A DNA stretch of 64,000 bases from an uncultured Bacteroides sp. (GTDB lineage: Bacteria > Bacteroidota > Bacteroidia > Bacteroidales > Bacteroidaceae), in NCBI GenBank assembly GCA_949289345.1, contig CASENS010000052.1, positions 62,001 to 126,000 on the forward strand, read 5' to 3'. Made by a program: the position numbers and the translations under genes. Every line of letters starts with the position of its first letter. The stretch's first letter is position 1. Below, piece after piece: positions 53,925 to 61,218 of the stretch. The notes beneath the pieces are model-generated. The model was given only the letters and a program-made list of their open reading frames with translations. It was not told the DNA's origin and searched no databases.

Positions 53925-53955
53925 TTGGCATATCCCACGGAAATACTTACTTTTG
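53925..53955 (+). promoter_or_regulatory. Promoter of the toxin-antitoxin operon
   Basis: TTG (53925-53927), a 20-bp spacer and TACTTTTG (53948-53955), 30 bp before the antitoxin ATG. Confidence 0.65.
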
Positions 53956-53984
53956 TCTTCCGTAATCCTAAACACATCCCGATT

Positions 53985-54233
53985 ATGAATACGCATCTAT
54001 CTGTAAACCAACTATGGGACCTGGCGCAGACCCTCAGCACGGACAACCGCCGCTGGCTGGCCGACAAGCTCTATCAGTCAGTAAAGGCGGAGGAGAAAGA
54101 GCACCTCACTCCCTACACAATGGAGGAACTGAATGCACGCATTGACGAATTTGAGGCCGAGCTGGAGTCCGGGGAACAAGGATATAGCCTTGAAGAGTTT
54201 GATAACCGTATGCGTAATAAATATCGTTGGTGA
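53985..54233 (+). CDS. Antitoxin of a ParE/RelE-type module
   Basis: An 82-residue acidic protein. The ATG at 53985 fits the promoter at 53925-53955; a longer in-frame start would run through that promoter. The N-terminal LWDLAQTLSTDNRRWLADKL resembles the short putative addiction-module components (Unstab_antitox type), and the C-terminus is a flexible acidic tail (ELNARIDEFEAELESGEQGY) that would wrap the toxin. Its stop codon overlaps the toxin ATG by one base. Confidence 0.8.
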   Translation: MNTHLSVNQLWDLAQTLSTDNRRWLADKLYQSVKAEEKEHLTPYTMEELNARIDEFEAELESGEQGYSLEEFDNRMRNKYRW

Positions 54234-54550
54234 TGAAACTTATTGTACAGAAAGCCGCCGACAGGCAGATAGATAAAGTATATGCCTACGGAGAACAGGC
54301 CTTCGGAATACGTGTTGCCGAGGAGCTTCACGAACGCATATTGCAATCCTTGCGTACACTGACGGCACAGCCCTATATAGGTAAGGTGGAACCTTTGCTT
54401 GCCGGACGTCGTTATATCTACCGTAGCCTTGTGGTGCATAAGTACTTCAAGCTCATCTACTACATAGACGAATCCAGGCAGACCATCTACATTGCCGACC
54501 TCTGGGACACCCGCCGCGAACCCCGCTCGCAGGCCGACGTCACCCGATAA
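54233..54550 (+). CDS. ParE/RelE-family toxin
   Basis: A 105-residue basic protein with the ParE/RelE pattern: AADRQIDKVYAYGEQAFG, RILQSLRTLTAQPYIGKVEPLL and a C-terminal YRSLVVHKYFKLIYYIDE-IYIADLWDTRREP. Starting at ATG 54233 it overlaps the antitoxin stop (TGATG), so the two are translationally coupled. Whether it acts on gyrase or as a ribosome-dependent RNase cannot be decided from the sequence. Confidence 0.88.
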   Translation: MKLIVQKAADRQIDKVYAYGEQAFGIRVAEELHERILQSLRTLTAQPYIGKVEPLLAGRRYIYRSLVVHKYFKLIYYIDESRQTIYIADLWDTRREPRSQADVTR

Positions 54551-54570
54551 GAAAAAATCCCCCCTCCTTC

Positions 54571-54601
54571 TTGCGAATGTCAAAAGAACGGATTATCTTT
54601 G
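54571..54601 (+). promoter_or_regulatory. Promoter of the HU-like gene
   Basis: TTG (54571-54573), a 20-bp spacer and TATCTTTG (54594-54601). The predicted start near 54608 is exactly at the left end of the 23-bp repeat array, making the array part of a ~212-nt leader. Confidence 0.7.
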
Positions 54602-54608
54602 AGCCGAT

Positions 54609-54724
54609 GGAGGTCTTCTCCCCGGCCGTATCGAGGTCTTGTCCTCGACCATGTTGAGGTCTTGTCCTCAACCATGCCGAGGTCTTGTCCTCGAGACCGT
54701 CGAGGTCTTGACCTCGATTCGGGC
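54609..54724 (+). repeat. Five-unit 23-bp palindromic repeat in an mRNA leader
   Basis: GAGGTCTTGTCCTCGACCAT-type units recur at an exact 23-bp step (GAGG cores at 54610, 54633, 54656, 54679, 54702). Each can form a GAGG/CCTC stem-loop. The first unit is the most diverged. The last merges into the sequence shared with 46852-46915. Confidence 0.85.
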
Positions 54725-54820
54725 GGCCTGAAAACCTCACGGGACGGATGCCCCGGACCGATAATTTCGACTGAGATAATTAACCCGATTGTTGAACCAT
54801 TAAGAAAGAAGGAGGTTACA

Positions 54821-55342
54821 ATGGCCTTTAAGTATTCTTTGTATCAGAAGAGCAAGGACCCGCGCGACCCCGACTCCGAGAAGCAGTGGTACGGCACGCC
54901 GCAGAGCGCGGCACCGCTGAGCGGCAAGGCGATGACCCGCGCCGCCACCAAGAACACCACCACCGCGCCCATCGAGATGGAGGCGTCGCTGGACCTGCTG
55001 TCCGACTTCATCCCCGACCAGCTGCTGCAAGGACACACGGTGAACCTGCCCGGCCTGGGCTACTTCCGCCTGACGTTCAAGAGCAAAGGCTCCCCGTCGG
55101 TGGAGGACTTCGACCCCAAGGAGATGTTCTATGACGTGCGCCCGGTGTTCGTGCCCGACAAGGAGTTCCGCAAGCGCATCCGGGACGGCATTGAGTTCGA
55201 GGACGGCGGCGTGACGAAGGACGGCGTAAGCTATCGCACTCGTGCCGACTACTTGCTGCAGGCGGGCGGAGGCACCCAGACTCCCGGCACCGGCGGTGGC
55301 ACCGAGTCCGGCGAGGGCGAGACGGATAACCCGCTGGCGTAA
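54821..55342 (+). CDS. HU-like DNA-binding protein (HU-HIG type)
   Basis: A 173-residue protein. The N-terminal MAFKYSLYQ and the middle VNLPGLGYFRLTFKSKG place it with the Bacteroidetes HU-family proteins that end in a low-complexity tail, here GGGTQTPGTGGGTESGEGE. It probably binds DNA as a nucleoid or mobile-element-linked histone-like protein. ATG 54821 is set by a strong Shine-Dalgarno (GGAGG, 8 bp upstream), unusual for this phylum. Codons are clearly GC-richer than in the flanking toxin-antitoxin genes. It has a ~212-nt leader with the 23-bp repeats. Confidence 0.85.
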   Translation: MAFKYSLYQKSKDPRDPDSEKQWYGTPQSAAPLSGKAMTRAATKNTTTAPIEMEASLDLLSDFIPDQLLQGHTVNLPGLGYFRLTFKSKGSPSVEDFDPKEMFYDVRPVFVPDKEFRKRIRDGIEFEDGGVTKDGVSYRTRADYLLQAGGGTQTPGTGGGTESGEGETDNPLA

Positions 55343-55355
55343 GGCGACGGACAAT

Positions 55356-55405
55356 AAGAGGGTGTGCCGGAATGATGGTTGCTTTACATTCCGGCACACC
55401 CTCTT
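55356..55405. terminator. Bidirectional terminator
   Basis: Arms AAGAGGGTGTGCCGGAATG and CATTCCGGCACACCCTCTTT around a 12-nt loop, between the HU-like gene and the convergent CoA-transferase. Confidence 0.88.
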
Positions 55406-55419
55406 TCTGTGTATATAGC

Positions 55420-56916
55420 TTATTTATACTGTCCCCAGTCCACGTTGCGCATGTCTCCGCTCTTGGCCAGTTCGGCATGCATGCCCAGGGCGGCGCGGAT
55501 GCAGTGTGGCGTTTGAGCCTTGCCGTCGGTCAGTTTCAGGTAATCCCACAGGATTTGCTTGTAGTCCGGGTGTACGCAGTTCTCGATGATGGTCTGCGCA
55601 CGCTCTTTGGGACTCTTGCCACGCAGGTCGGCCACACCCTGTTCGGTGACGATGATGTTCACGTCATGCTCCGAGTGGTCTTCGTGTGACACCATGGGCA
55701 CGATGGCGCTGATTTTTCCTTCCTTGGCCACGGACGGGCAGGTGAAGATGGAGATGTAGGCGTTGCGGGTGAAGTCGCCGCTGCCGCCGATGCCGTTCAT
55801 CATCTTCGTTCCGCCGATGTGTGTAGAGTTCACGTTGCCGTAGATGTCTGCTTCGATGGCTGTATTGATGGAGATGATTCCTAAGCGGCGCACAATCTCC
55901 GGGCTGTTGGAGATTTCCGATGGGCGGAGCACCAGCTTGTCGCGGAAGAAGTCCATGTCACGGTAAACTTCGTTGAGGCAATCGTTGGTCACGGTCAGCG
56001 AGCAGCCCGAAGCAAACTTCACGCGTCCGTCTCTGATTAAGCCGATAACGGCATTCTGAATGACCTCCGTATAGACTTCGAATGCGGGGATGGCTGTGCT
56101 GTGTCCCAAAGCTCCGAGCACGGCATTGGCGATGTTGCCTACGCCCGATTGCAGGGGGAGGAACGTGGGTGGGATGATGCCCCGCTTCATGTCAGCTACT
56201 AAGAAGTCCGCCACATTCTGTCCTATTTTATCCGTCAGGGGGTCGCCTGCGGCAAAAGCGCGTGCCTCGTCCGGCCAGTTGGTGTCCACGATGCCGACAA
56301 TCTTCTTGGGGTCTGCCTGGATGTAAGGAGTTCCGATTCGGTCGCTGGGTTTGTAGATGGGTATTTCCCGGCGGTAAGGCGGGTCGAGCGGTTCGTACAC
56401 ATCGTGCAGTCCCATGGCGGCTTTGCTGTGGGCCGCGTTCAGTTCGATGATGATTTTGTCGGCCAGGCGGGCGATGGTGGGAGCGATGCCTCCGGCGGCG
56501 GTCAAATAAATTTTGCCGTCGTCTGTCACCTCACATGCTTCGATGATGGCTACGTCCACCTTGCCCATAAATCCGTAGCGCACTTCCTGTGCCATTTGTG
56601 AGAGGTGGATGTCATTGTAGGCTATCTCGCCGTTGTTCACCGCCTTGCGGAAGTCCGGGTTGGTGGTGTAGGGCGCGCGATAGCGGATGGCTTTGGCACG
56701 GCTCAGTACGCCGTCGCACGATTCGCCCGTAGAGGCTCCCGTGAAGATTCCTACCTGGAAGGGATTTCCTTTGGCATGTTCCGCTTCCGCTATTTTGGCC
56801 AGCTCGGCCGTTACGGCTTTGGCCGTTCCCGCAGGAGTAAATCCGCTTAGGCCGATGTTGTAGCCGTGTTTGATGAGGCTGGCGGCTTCGGCCGCCGAAA
56901 TGTGATTGAATGCCAT
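55420..56916 (-). CDS. Acetyl-CoA hydrolase/transferase family (succinyl-CoA:acetate CoA-transferase type)
   Basis: A 498-residue class I CoA-transferase, the family length. GLSGFTPAGTAKAV (22-35), the VEGLAGI-like LTAAGGIAP, and AFEVYTEVIQNAVIGLI, with the Glu of YTEV as the catalytic CoA-thioester carrier, are seen; NSTHIGGTKMMNGIGGSGDF is typical of the C-terminal domain. In anaerobes it moves CoA between succinyl-CoA or propionyl-CoA and acetate during fermentation. Downstream of a small membrane protein gene with a 24-bp gap. Confidence 0.93.
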   Translation of the reverse strand: MAFNHISAAEAASLIKHGYNIGLSGFTPAGTAKAVTAELAKIAEAEHAKGNPFQVGIFTGASTGESCDGVLSRAKAIRYRAPYTTNPDFRKAVNNGEIAYNDIHLSQMAQEVRYGFMGKVDVAIIEACEVTDDGKIYLTAAGGIAPTIARLADKIIIELNAAHSKAAMGLHDVYEPLDPPYRREIPIYKPSDRIGTPYIQADPKKIVGIVDTNWPDEARAFAAGDPLTDKIGQNVADFLVADMKRGIIPPTFLPLQSGVGNIANAVLGALGHSTAIPAFEVYTEVIQNAVIGLIRDGRVKFASGCSLTVTNDCLNEVYRDMDFFRDKLVLRPSEISNSPEIVRRLGIISINTAIEADIYGNVNSTHIGGTKMMNGIGGSGDFTRNAYISIFTCPSVAKEGKISAIVPMVSHEDHSEHDVNIIVTEQGVADLRGKSPKERAQTIIENCVHPDYKQILWDYLKLTDGKAQTPHCIRAALGMHAELAKSGDMRNVDWGQYK

Positions 56917-56940
56917 GTCTTCTTTATTTGTTTTAATGAT

Positions 56941-57342
56941 TTAATACTTCCGTTTTAAGATTTCCGACCAGATGATGCCCCTCCGAACTTCTTCTACTGA
57001 ATGGATATCGACATCGGGCGACGGGGAAGAATCCGGATTCTCGTTTAGGACAGGTGAAGCGGCCCGTGTTGTCCGGGCACCTTCTTGCACGGGAGCCTTA
57101 TGGCGGCGTGGCGGGAAAATATTTTCCGCTTTCGGCTTTGCTGCCGGTTGGGGAGCTTTGGGGATAGTTTCCACCTGTATTTCCCCGCTTCCCCACGCCT
57201 CCGGCATCGGATTTTCCGGTTGGGGAGTAGGAGTGTCCCACTCATCTGTTGGGGCGTCGTTTTTCGCTTCCTTCCGGGCTTTCTTTACCACTCCGAAAAT
57301 GACAAAACCTAATATAAGCAGAATTTTTAATACGTCTTCCAT
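56941..57342 (-). CDS. Small single-pass membrane protein, unknown function
   Basis: A 133-residue protein, not recognised. The start at ATG 57342 (MEDVLKILLILGFVIFGVV) puts a membrane segment at residues 4-19; a second ATG five codons upstream is possible. The rest is Pro/charge-rich and disordered-looking, with a conserved-looking C-terminus (EVRRGIIWSEILKRKY). A -7 box TACCTTTG lies on the minus strand at 57377-57384. It is co-directional with the CoA-transferase and may share its transcript. Confidence 0.7.
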   Translation of the reverse strand: MEDVLKILLILGFVIFGVVKKARKEAKNDAPTDEWDTPTPQPENPMPEAWGSGEIQVETIPKAPQPAAKPKAENIFPPRRHKAPVQEGARTTRAASPVLNENPDSSPSPDVDIHSVEEVRRGIIWSEILKRKY

Positions 57343-57423
57343 GTCCGTGCAGCGCATATATCATTATTTCAACCGCCAAAGGTAGTCAATTAATCTGAAT
57401 TATAGGTCATATATAGGCATAAA

Positions 57424-57457
57424 AAAAGGGGTGCTTCACAGCAGCCCTTATTTTTTA
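57424..57457 (+). terminator. Hairpin with A/T-rich flanks
   Basis: AAGGG-g-TGCT / AGCA-g-CCCTT with a TCAC loop, preceded by A7 and followed by ATTTTTTAA. It looks like an intrinsic terminator, but no + strand gene ends before it. Confidence 0.6.
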
Positions 57458-57472
57458 ACCTAAACCTTAACT

Positions 57473-57523
57473 ATGAAAAAATCTAATGTTTCTTTCGCCA
57501 GCAAATTTGCAATGTTTTTTTAA
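57473..57523 (+). other. 16-codon ORF after the hairpin
   Basis: Behind the line TAACCTAAACCTTAACT is an ATG opening MKKSNVSFASKFAMFF, then a T7 run and stop. It looks like the beginning of a signal peptide cut short, or a leader peptide upstream of miaB (203 bp away). I cannot assign a function. The rest of 57343-57725 holds only a -7 element (TATCTTTG, 57683-57690) for miaB. Confidence 0.4.
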
Positions 57524-57682
57524 TATAACCAAATATTTGCAGAAGAAAGTTTCATTTCTTAACACATATTAGTTATTCATCCCTCCAATCAATGCGAAAC
57601 TTTGACGAAGGCTTTGCTAAGTTTTGTCCCGGCCAACGCAATGCTTTGTGAGGAAGCGTGCGGAGTTTTACGCCAAACGTTG

Positions 57683-57690
57683 TATCTTTG
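57683..57690 (+). promoter_or_regulatory. -7 element TATCTTTG for miaB
   Basis: Exact TAnnTTTG match 36 bp before the miaB ATG. No -33 at the usual spacing. Confidence 0.55.
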
Positions 57691-57725
57691 TGGCCAATAA
57701 CCGAATATTCTTAATAACATTGACA

Positions 57726-59093
57726 ATGGAAACAAGAAAGGAAGCGGACTTAAAATCCGCGACTCATGACAAGGAGAAGAAACTCTTTATAGAGACGTAC
57801 GGATGCCAGATGAACGTGGCGGACAGCGAAGTGGTGGCCTCCGTGATGCGGATGGCAGGCTATGCGCAGGCCGATACGCTGGACGAAGCCGATGCCGTGT
57901 TTCTCAACACGTGCTCCGTACGCGACAATGCCGAACAGAAGATTCTCAACCGGCTGGAGTTTTTCCATTCGCTCCGCAAGAAGCGTCCGCACCTCATCGT
58001 GGGTGTATTGGGCTGCATGGCCGAGCGGGTGAAAAATGACTTGATAACGAACCATCACGTAGACTTGGTGGCCGGCCCCGACGCTTATCTCACCCTGCCC
58101 GACCTGATAGCTTCCGTAGAGGCGGGTGAGAAGGCCATCAATGTAGAGCTGTCCACTACGGAGACCTATCGCGACATAATCCCTTCACGGGTTTGTGGCA
58201 ACCGCATATCGGGCTTCGTCTCCATCATGCGCGGATGCAACAATTTCTGCACCTATTGCATCGTTCCCTACACCCGTGGGCGTGAGCGGAGCCGGGATGT
58301 GGAAAGCATTCTTCGTGAGGTGAAAGACTTGCGTGAAAAGGGCTACAAGGAGGTGACTCTGTTGGGACAGAATGTGAATTCCTATCGCTTTGAGCGTCCC
58401 GATGGGGGAGTGGTGACCTTCCCCATGCTGCTGCGCACCGTGGCGCAGGCCGCTCCGGAGATGCGCGTCCGCTTCACCACCTCTCATCCCAAGGACATGA
58501 GCGACGAGACCCTGCACGTCATAGCCGAAGAGCCCAACGTTTGTCGGCACATTCACCTGCCTGTGCAAAGCGGAAGCAGCCGCATCTTGAAGTTGATGAA
58601 CCGCAAGTACGACCGCGAGTGGTATTTGGAGCGCGTGGCTGCCATCCGTCGCATCATTCCCGACTGCGGTCTTTCCACCGACATCTTCTGCGGCTTCCCC
58701 GGTGAGACGGAGGAGGACCATCAGCTTTCGCTCAGCCTCATGGAGGAGTGTGCTTATGACTCGGCTTTCATGTTCAAATATTCCGAGCGTCCGGGCACCT
58801 ACGCCTCCAAGCATCTGCCCGACGACATTCCCGAAGAGGTGAAAATCCGGAGGTTGGAGGAAATCATCGCTTTGCAAAACCGGCTTTCTGCCGAAGCCAA
58901 CGCGCACTGCATAGGCCGCACGTACGAAGTCTTGGCTGAAGGCACCAGCAAACGAAGCCGTGACCAGCTCTTTGGACGGACAGAGCAAAACCGCGTGGTA
59001 GTGTTCGACCGTGGCACGCACCGTCCGGGAGAACTGGTGCAAGTACGCGTCACGGGGGCTACGGCGGCCACGTTATTAGGAGAGGAAATTTAA
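57726..59093 (+). CDS. miaB: tRNA-2-methylthio-N6-dimethylallyladenosine synthase
   Basis: A 455-residue methylthiotransferase that modifies A37 of tRNAs reading UNN codons. Cys27 (ETYGCQMN), Cys63 (NTCSVRD) and Cys97 (LGCMAE) hold the auxiliary cluster; Cys171, Cys175 and Cys178 (CNNFCTYC) hold the radical SAM cluster; a TRAM domain ends the protein. ATG 57726 (METRKEADL) is chosen; an in-frame start 34 codons upstream would lie before the promoter. It stands alone upstream of the aquaporin gene. Confidence 0.97.
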   Translation: METRKEADLKSATHDKEKKLFIETYGCQMNVADSEVVASVMRMAGYAQADTLDEADAVFLNTCSVRDNAEQKILNRLEFFHSLRKKRPHLIVGVLGCMAERVKNDLITNHHVDLVAGPDAYLTLPDLIASVEAGEKAINVELSTTETYRDIIPSRVCGNRISGFVSIMRGCNNFCTYCIVPYTRGRERSRDVESILREVKDLREKGYKEVTLLGQNVNSYRFERPDGGVVTFPMLLRTVAQAAPEMRVRFTTSHPKDMSDETLHVIAEEPNVCRHIHLPVQSGSSRILKLMNRKYDREWYLERVAAIRRIIPDCGLSTDIFCGFPGETEEDHQLSLSLMEECAYDSAFMFKYSERPGTYASKHLPDDIPEEVKIRRLEEIIALQNRLSAEANAHCIGRTYEVLAEGTSKRSRDQLFGRTEQNRVVVFDRGTHRPGELVQVRVTGATAATLLGEEI

Positions 59094-59219
59094 AAATTAC
59101 GCCTTTTTGATGTTAAATCGCATCCTTTGAACACAACCTATTGATAAATTTGTTACTTTTAGCACACGTTACAAAATTAATCAATCATATTGTTCAATCT
59201 TTTAAAATCTAAAGAGCGT

Positions 59220-59906
59220 ATGAGAAAGTATTTGGCAGAAATGTTGGGCACGATGGTGCTTGTGTTAATGGGATGCGGTAGCGCCGTGTTTGCGGGAAGT
59301 GTGGCCGATACGGTAGGCGCCGGTGTAGGAACGTTGGGTGTGGCTTTGGCTTTCGGTTTGTCTGTAGTGGCCATGGCCTATACCATCGGGAGTATTTCGG
59401 GATGCCATATCAATCCGGCCATTACGCTGGGCGTATGGCTGTCGGGACGTATGAGCAGCAAGGATGCTTCAATGTACATGATTTTTCAAGTCATCGGTGC
59501 CATCATCGGCTCGTTCATCTTAGCCTTGCTTACTACGACAGGTGGTTTTGACGGCCCTACGGCCACAGGAAGCAACACTTTCGACCCTGGCGAGACGGCA
59601 CAGGCCTTCATTGCTGAGGCTGTGTTTACGTTCATTTTCGTATGGGTGGCTCTTGCCGCTACGGCCGAGAAAGGAGGAGCAGGCAATCTGGCGGGCCTTG
59701 CCATCGGTTTGACGCTGGTGCTGATTCACATCGTTTGTATTCCTATCACGGGCACATCGGTCAATCCGGCACGTAGCATCGGTCCGGCTCTGTTGGAAGG
59801 CGGGCAAGCTCTTTCCCAACTTTGGCTTTTCATCGTGGCTCCTTTTGTGGGTGCCGCTTGTAGTGCACTGGTGTGGAAATGGTTTGCGGCAGGACGTAAA
59901 TCCTGA
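59220..59906 (+). CDS. aqpZ: Aquaporin Z-type water channel
   Basis: A 228-residue MIP channel with six membrane helices and two half-helices carrying NPA: GCHINPAITLG (NPA at 65-67) and TSVNPARSIGPAL. The residue pattern (His and Cys/Thr near the NPA, Arg after the second) is that of water-selective AqpZ rather than a glycerol facilitator. ATG 59220 is preferred over a TTG ten codons upstream. A terminator follows. Confidence 0.95.
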   Translation: MRKYLAEMLGTMVLVLMGCGSAVFAGSVADTVGAGVGTLGVALAFGLSVVAMAYTIGSISGCHINPAITLGVWLSGRMSSKDASMYMIFQVIGAIIGSFILALLTTTGGFDGPTATGSNTFDPGETAQAFIAEAVFTFIFVWVALAATAEKGGAGNLAGLAIGLTLVLIHIVCIPITGTSVNPARSIGPALLEGGQALSQLWLFIVAPFVGAACSALVWKWFAAGRKS

Positions 59907-59974
59907 AGAAATAAACAGGAAGAAATGCAGGCTGACAGTTGACGCTTGACATTCCTTTCTCACGGAGAAAAAAT

Positions 59975-60020
59975 AACTGGCAGGTCGGGGAGAAATATTT
60001 CACGAGCCTGCCAGTTTTAT
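59975..60020 (+). terminator. Terminator of the aquaporin gene
   Basis: Arms AACTGGCAGG and CCTGCCAGTT around a 22-nt loop, followed by TTATTT. Confidence 0.8.
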
Positions 60021-60040
60021 TTCAAAAATGAAATCAGCTC

Positions 60041-60071
60041 TTGAGATATTCAAATATAATCCGTACATTTG
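60041..60071 (+). promoter_or_regulatory. Promoter of the lipoprotein at 60089
   Basis: TTG (60041-60043), a 20-bp spacer and TACATTTG (60064-60071). This shows that an apparent ORF start at 60041 is not used. Confidence 0.7.
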
Positions 60072-60088
60072 TCCCAAACAGCAAAAGA

Positions 60089-60709
60089 ATGGCTATGAAA
60101 AGAAATCTTAAGCACCGTCTGTGTGTTTCTCTGTGCACAATCGCTTGGCTATGCACAAGTTTCGTTTCTTGTCAAAGCGAAGAAGAAACCATTGTCGATG
60201 AACCCTTTGTGGTGAAAAACATCGAATATGTTTTTGAAGAAGGGGATGGAGAAAGTATGTTTGAGCAGGAACTTGATACGGTGGTTTATGTTAACCAAGG
60301 TAATCAAAGCCGATATGTTGAATGGAGACCTTATGATGGTTTTTACTTAGAAACAACCTTTAGTAGTGATGATCCTAATGCTTTTACTTGGAGAACAGAG
60401 GGCGACACGATAATGGTGAAAGATATTTTTGTACCCAGTGGTGAACCTTATGCGAACGATGCCGGATATATACCCTATTTAAATGAAACGGTGCAAAGAA
60501 CTCCTAATGTTTCTATTAAAGAAGGAACCACTCTACACCCTGATACAAAACTGACTTGTACCGGCACAATAATTTTCCAAAAGATTATTGCAACTTATTT
60601 GCTTGATATTGAAGGTGTCTATACAGGGACTTTACAGACTATAAAAGGAAAGATTACAAAAACGGAGCCTTATAGCCTGCATAGCGAAGTTGTTTATGAA
60701 GCTCTTTGA
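60089..60709 (+). CDS. Lipoprotein of unknown function (about 206 aa)
   Basis: Not recognised. An exported lipoprotein with signal MAMKRNLKHRLCVSLCTIAW and lipobox SFVSC; ATG 60089 or 60095. The mature part is acidic and beta-rich (VVKNIEYVFEEGDGESMFEQ...). The codon usage is more AT-rich than that of its neighbours (nadB, aquaporin), which may point to a recent arrival. The last 16 bp overlap the convergent PH-domain gene tail to tail. Confidence 0.7.
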   Translation: MAMKRNLKHRLCVSLCTIAWLCTSFVSCQSEEETIVDEPFVVKNIEYVFEEGDGESMFEQELDTVVYVNQGNQSRYVEWRPYDGFYLETTFSSDDPNAFTWRTEGDTIMVKDIFVPSGEPYANDAGYIPYLNETVQRTPNVSIKEGTTLHPDTKLTCTGTIIFQKIIATYLLDIEGVYTGTLQTIKGKITKTEPYSLHSEVVYEAL

Positions 60710-61119
60710 TCAGCACTTATCCCTATCTTGCACCCCCGCTTCGCCAGCGTCTTTAGAAACTCTTCCTCATTGGCGGGAAGCAAGGCAAGTGTTTTTCCGT
60801 TCGTGTAATGCACCAACACGTAATGCGAAACAAAGAGGGTGCCTAAAAGGGGCGCTGTCACGCGTTCCGCCAAAGAAATATCCTGCAACGGGATATGCCT
60901 CACCTTGTGGAAACGGCCCCGGTGAACTACCAACTCGCCTTCGGCACGTATGGTGTAAGCCGAATGAATGAGTTGTTCGATGATGAACACCAGCAAGAGC
61001 ATGAACACCAAGGCAATGGGCCACTCTTTATTCCACAAGCCATAACCTGCCATGAAAGTACCTAATAATAAGGCAAAATAGTGCCCTACGGTGACGCGGG
61101 CTTGGAAAGTTCTGTCCAT
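60694..61119 (-). CDS. Bacterial PH-domain membrane protein
   Basis: A 141-residue protein with two membrane helices (GHYFALLLGTFMAGYGLW; IALVFMLLLVFIIEQLI) followed by a bacterial PH-like domain (YTIRAEGELVVHRGRFHKVRHIPLQDISLAERV... to LVHYTNGKTLALLPANEEEFLKTL). Such bPH proteins are inner-membrane proteins of unknown, perhaps envelope-stress, function. Convergent with the lipoprotein gene. Confidence 0.8.
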   Translation of the reverse strand: MDRTFQARVTVGHYFALLLGTFMAGYGLWNKEWPIALVFMLLLVFIIEQLIHSAYTIRAEGELVVHRGRFHKVRHIPLQDISLAERVTAPLLGTLFVSHYVLVHYTNGKTLALLPANEEEFLKTLAKRGCKIGISADQRAS

Positions 61120-61188
61120 AATGCTTCTTTTTTGGCGTAAAGATATGGATTTTCAGTGGTAAGACGCACAAGCTATGAAGTTATTTTG

Positions 61189-61196
61189 TAGTTTTG
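61189..61196 (+). promoter_or_regulatory. -7 element TAGTTTTG for nadB
   Basis: Exact TAnnTTTG match 22 bp before the ATG; -33 not clear. Confidence 0.5.
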
Positions 61197-61218
61197 CATT
61201 CAGCTAATATACTTATTT

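Noticed and set aside
54599-54820. N-terminal extension of the HU-like protein through the 23-bp repeats
   Set aside because: The frame is open only because the repeat lacks stops. A strong Shine-Dalgarno and the family-typical MAFKYSLYQ start lie at 54821.
57624-57725. 34-residue N-terminal extension of MiaB
   Set aside because: It lies upstream of the predicted promoter TATCTTTG and does not resemble MiaB N-termini.
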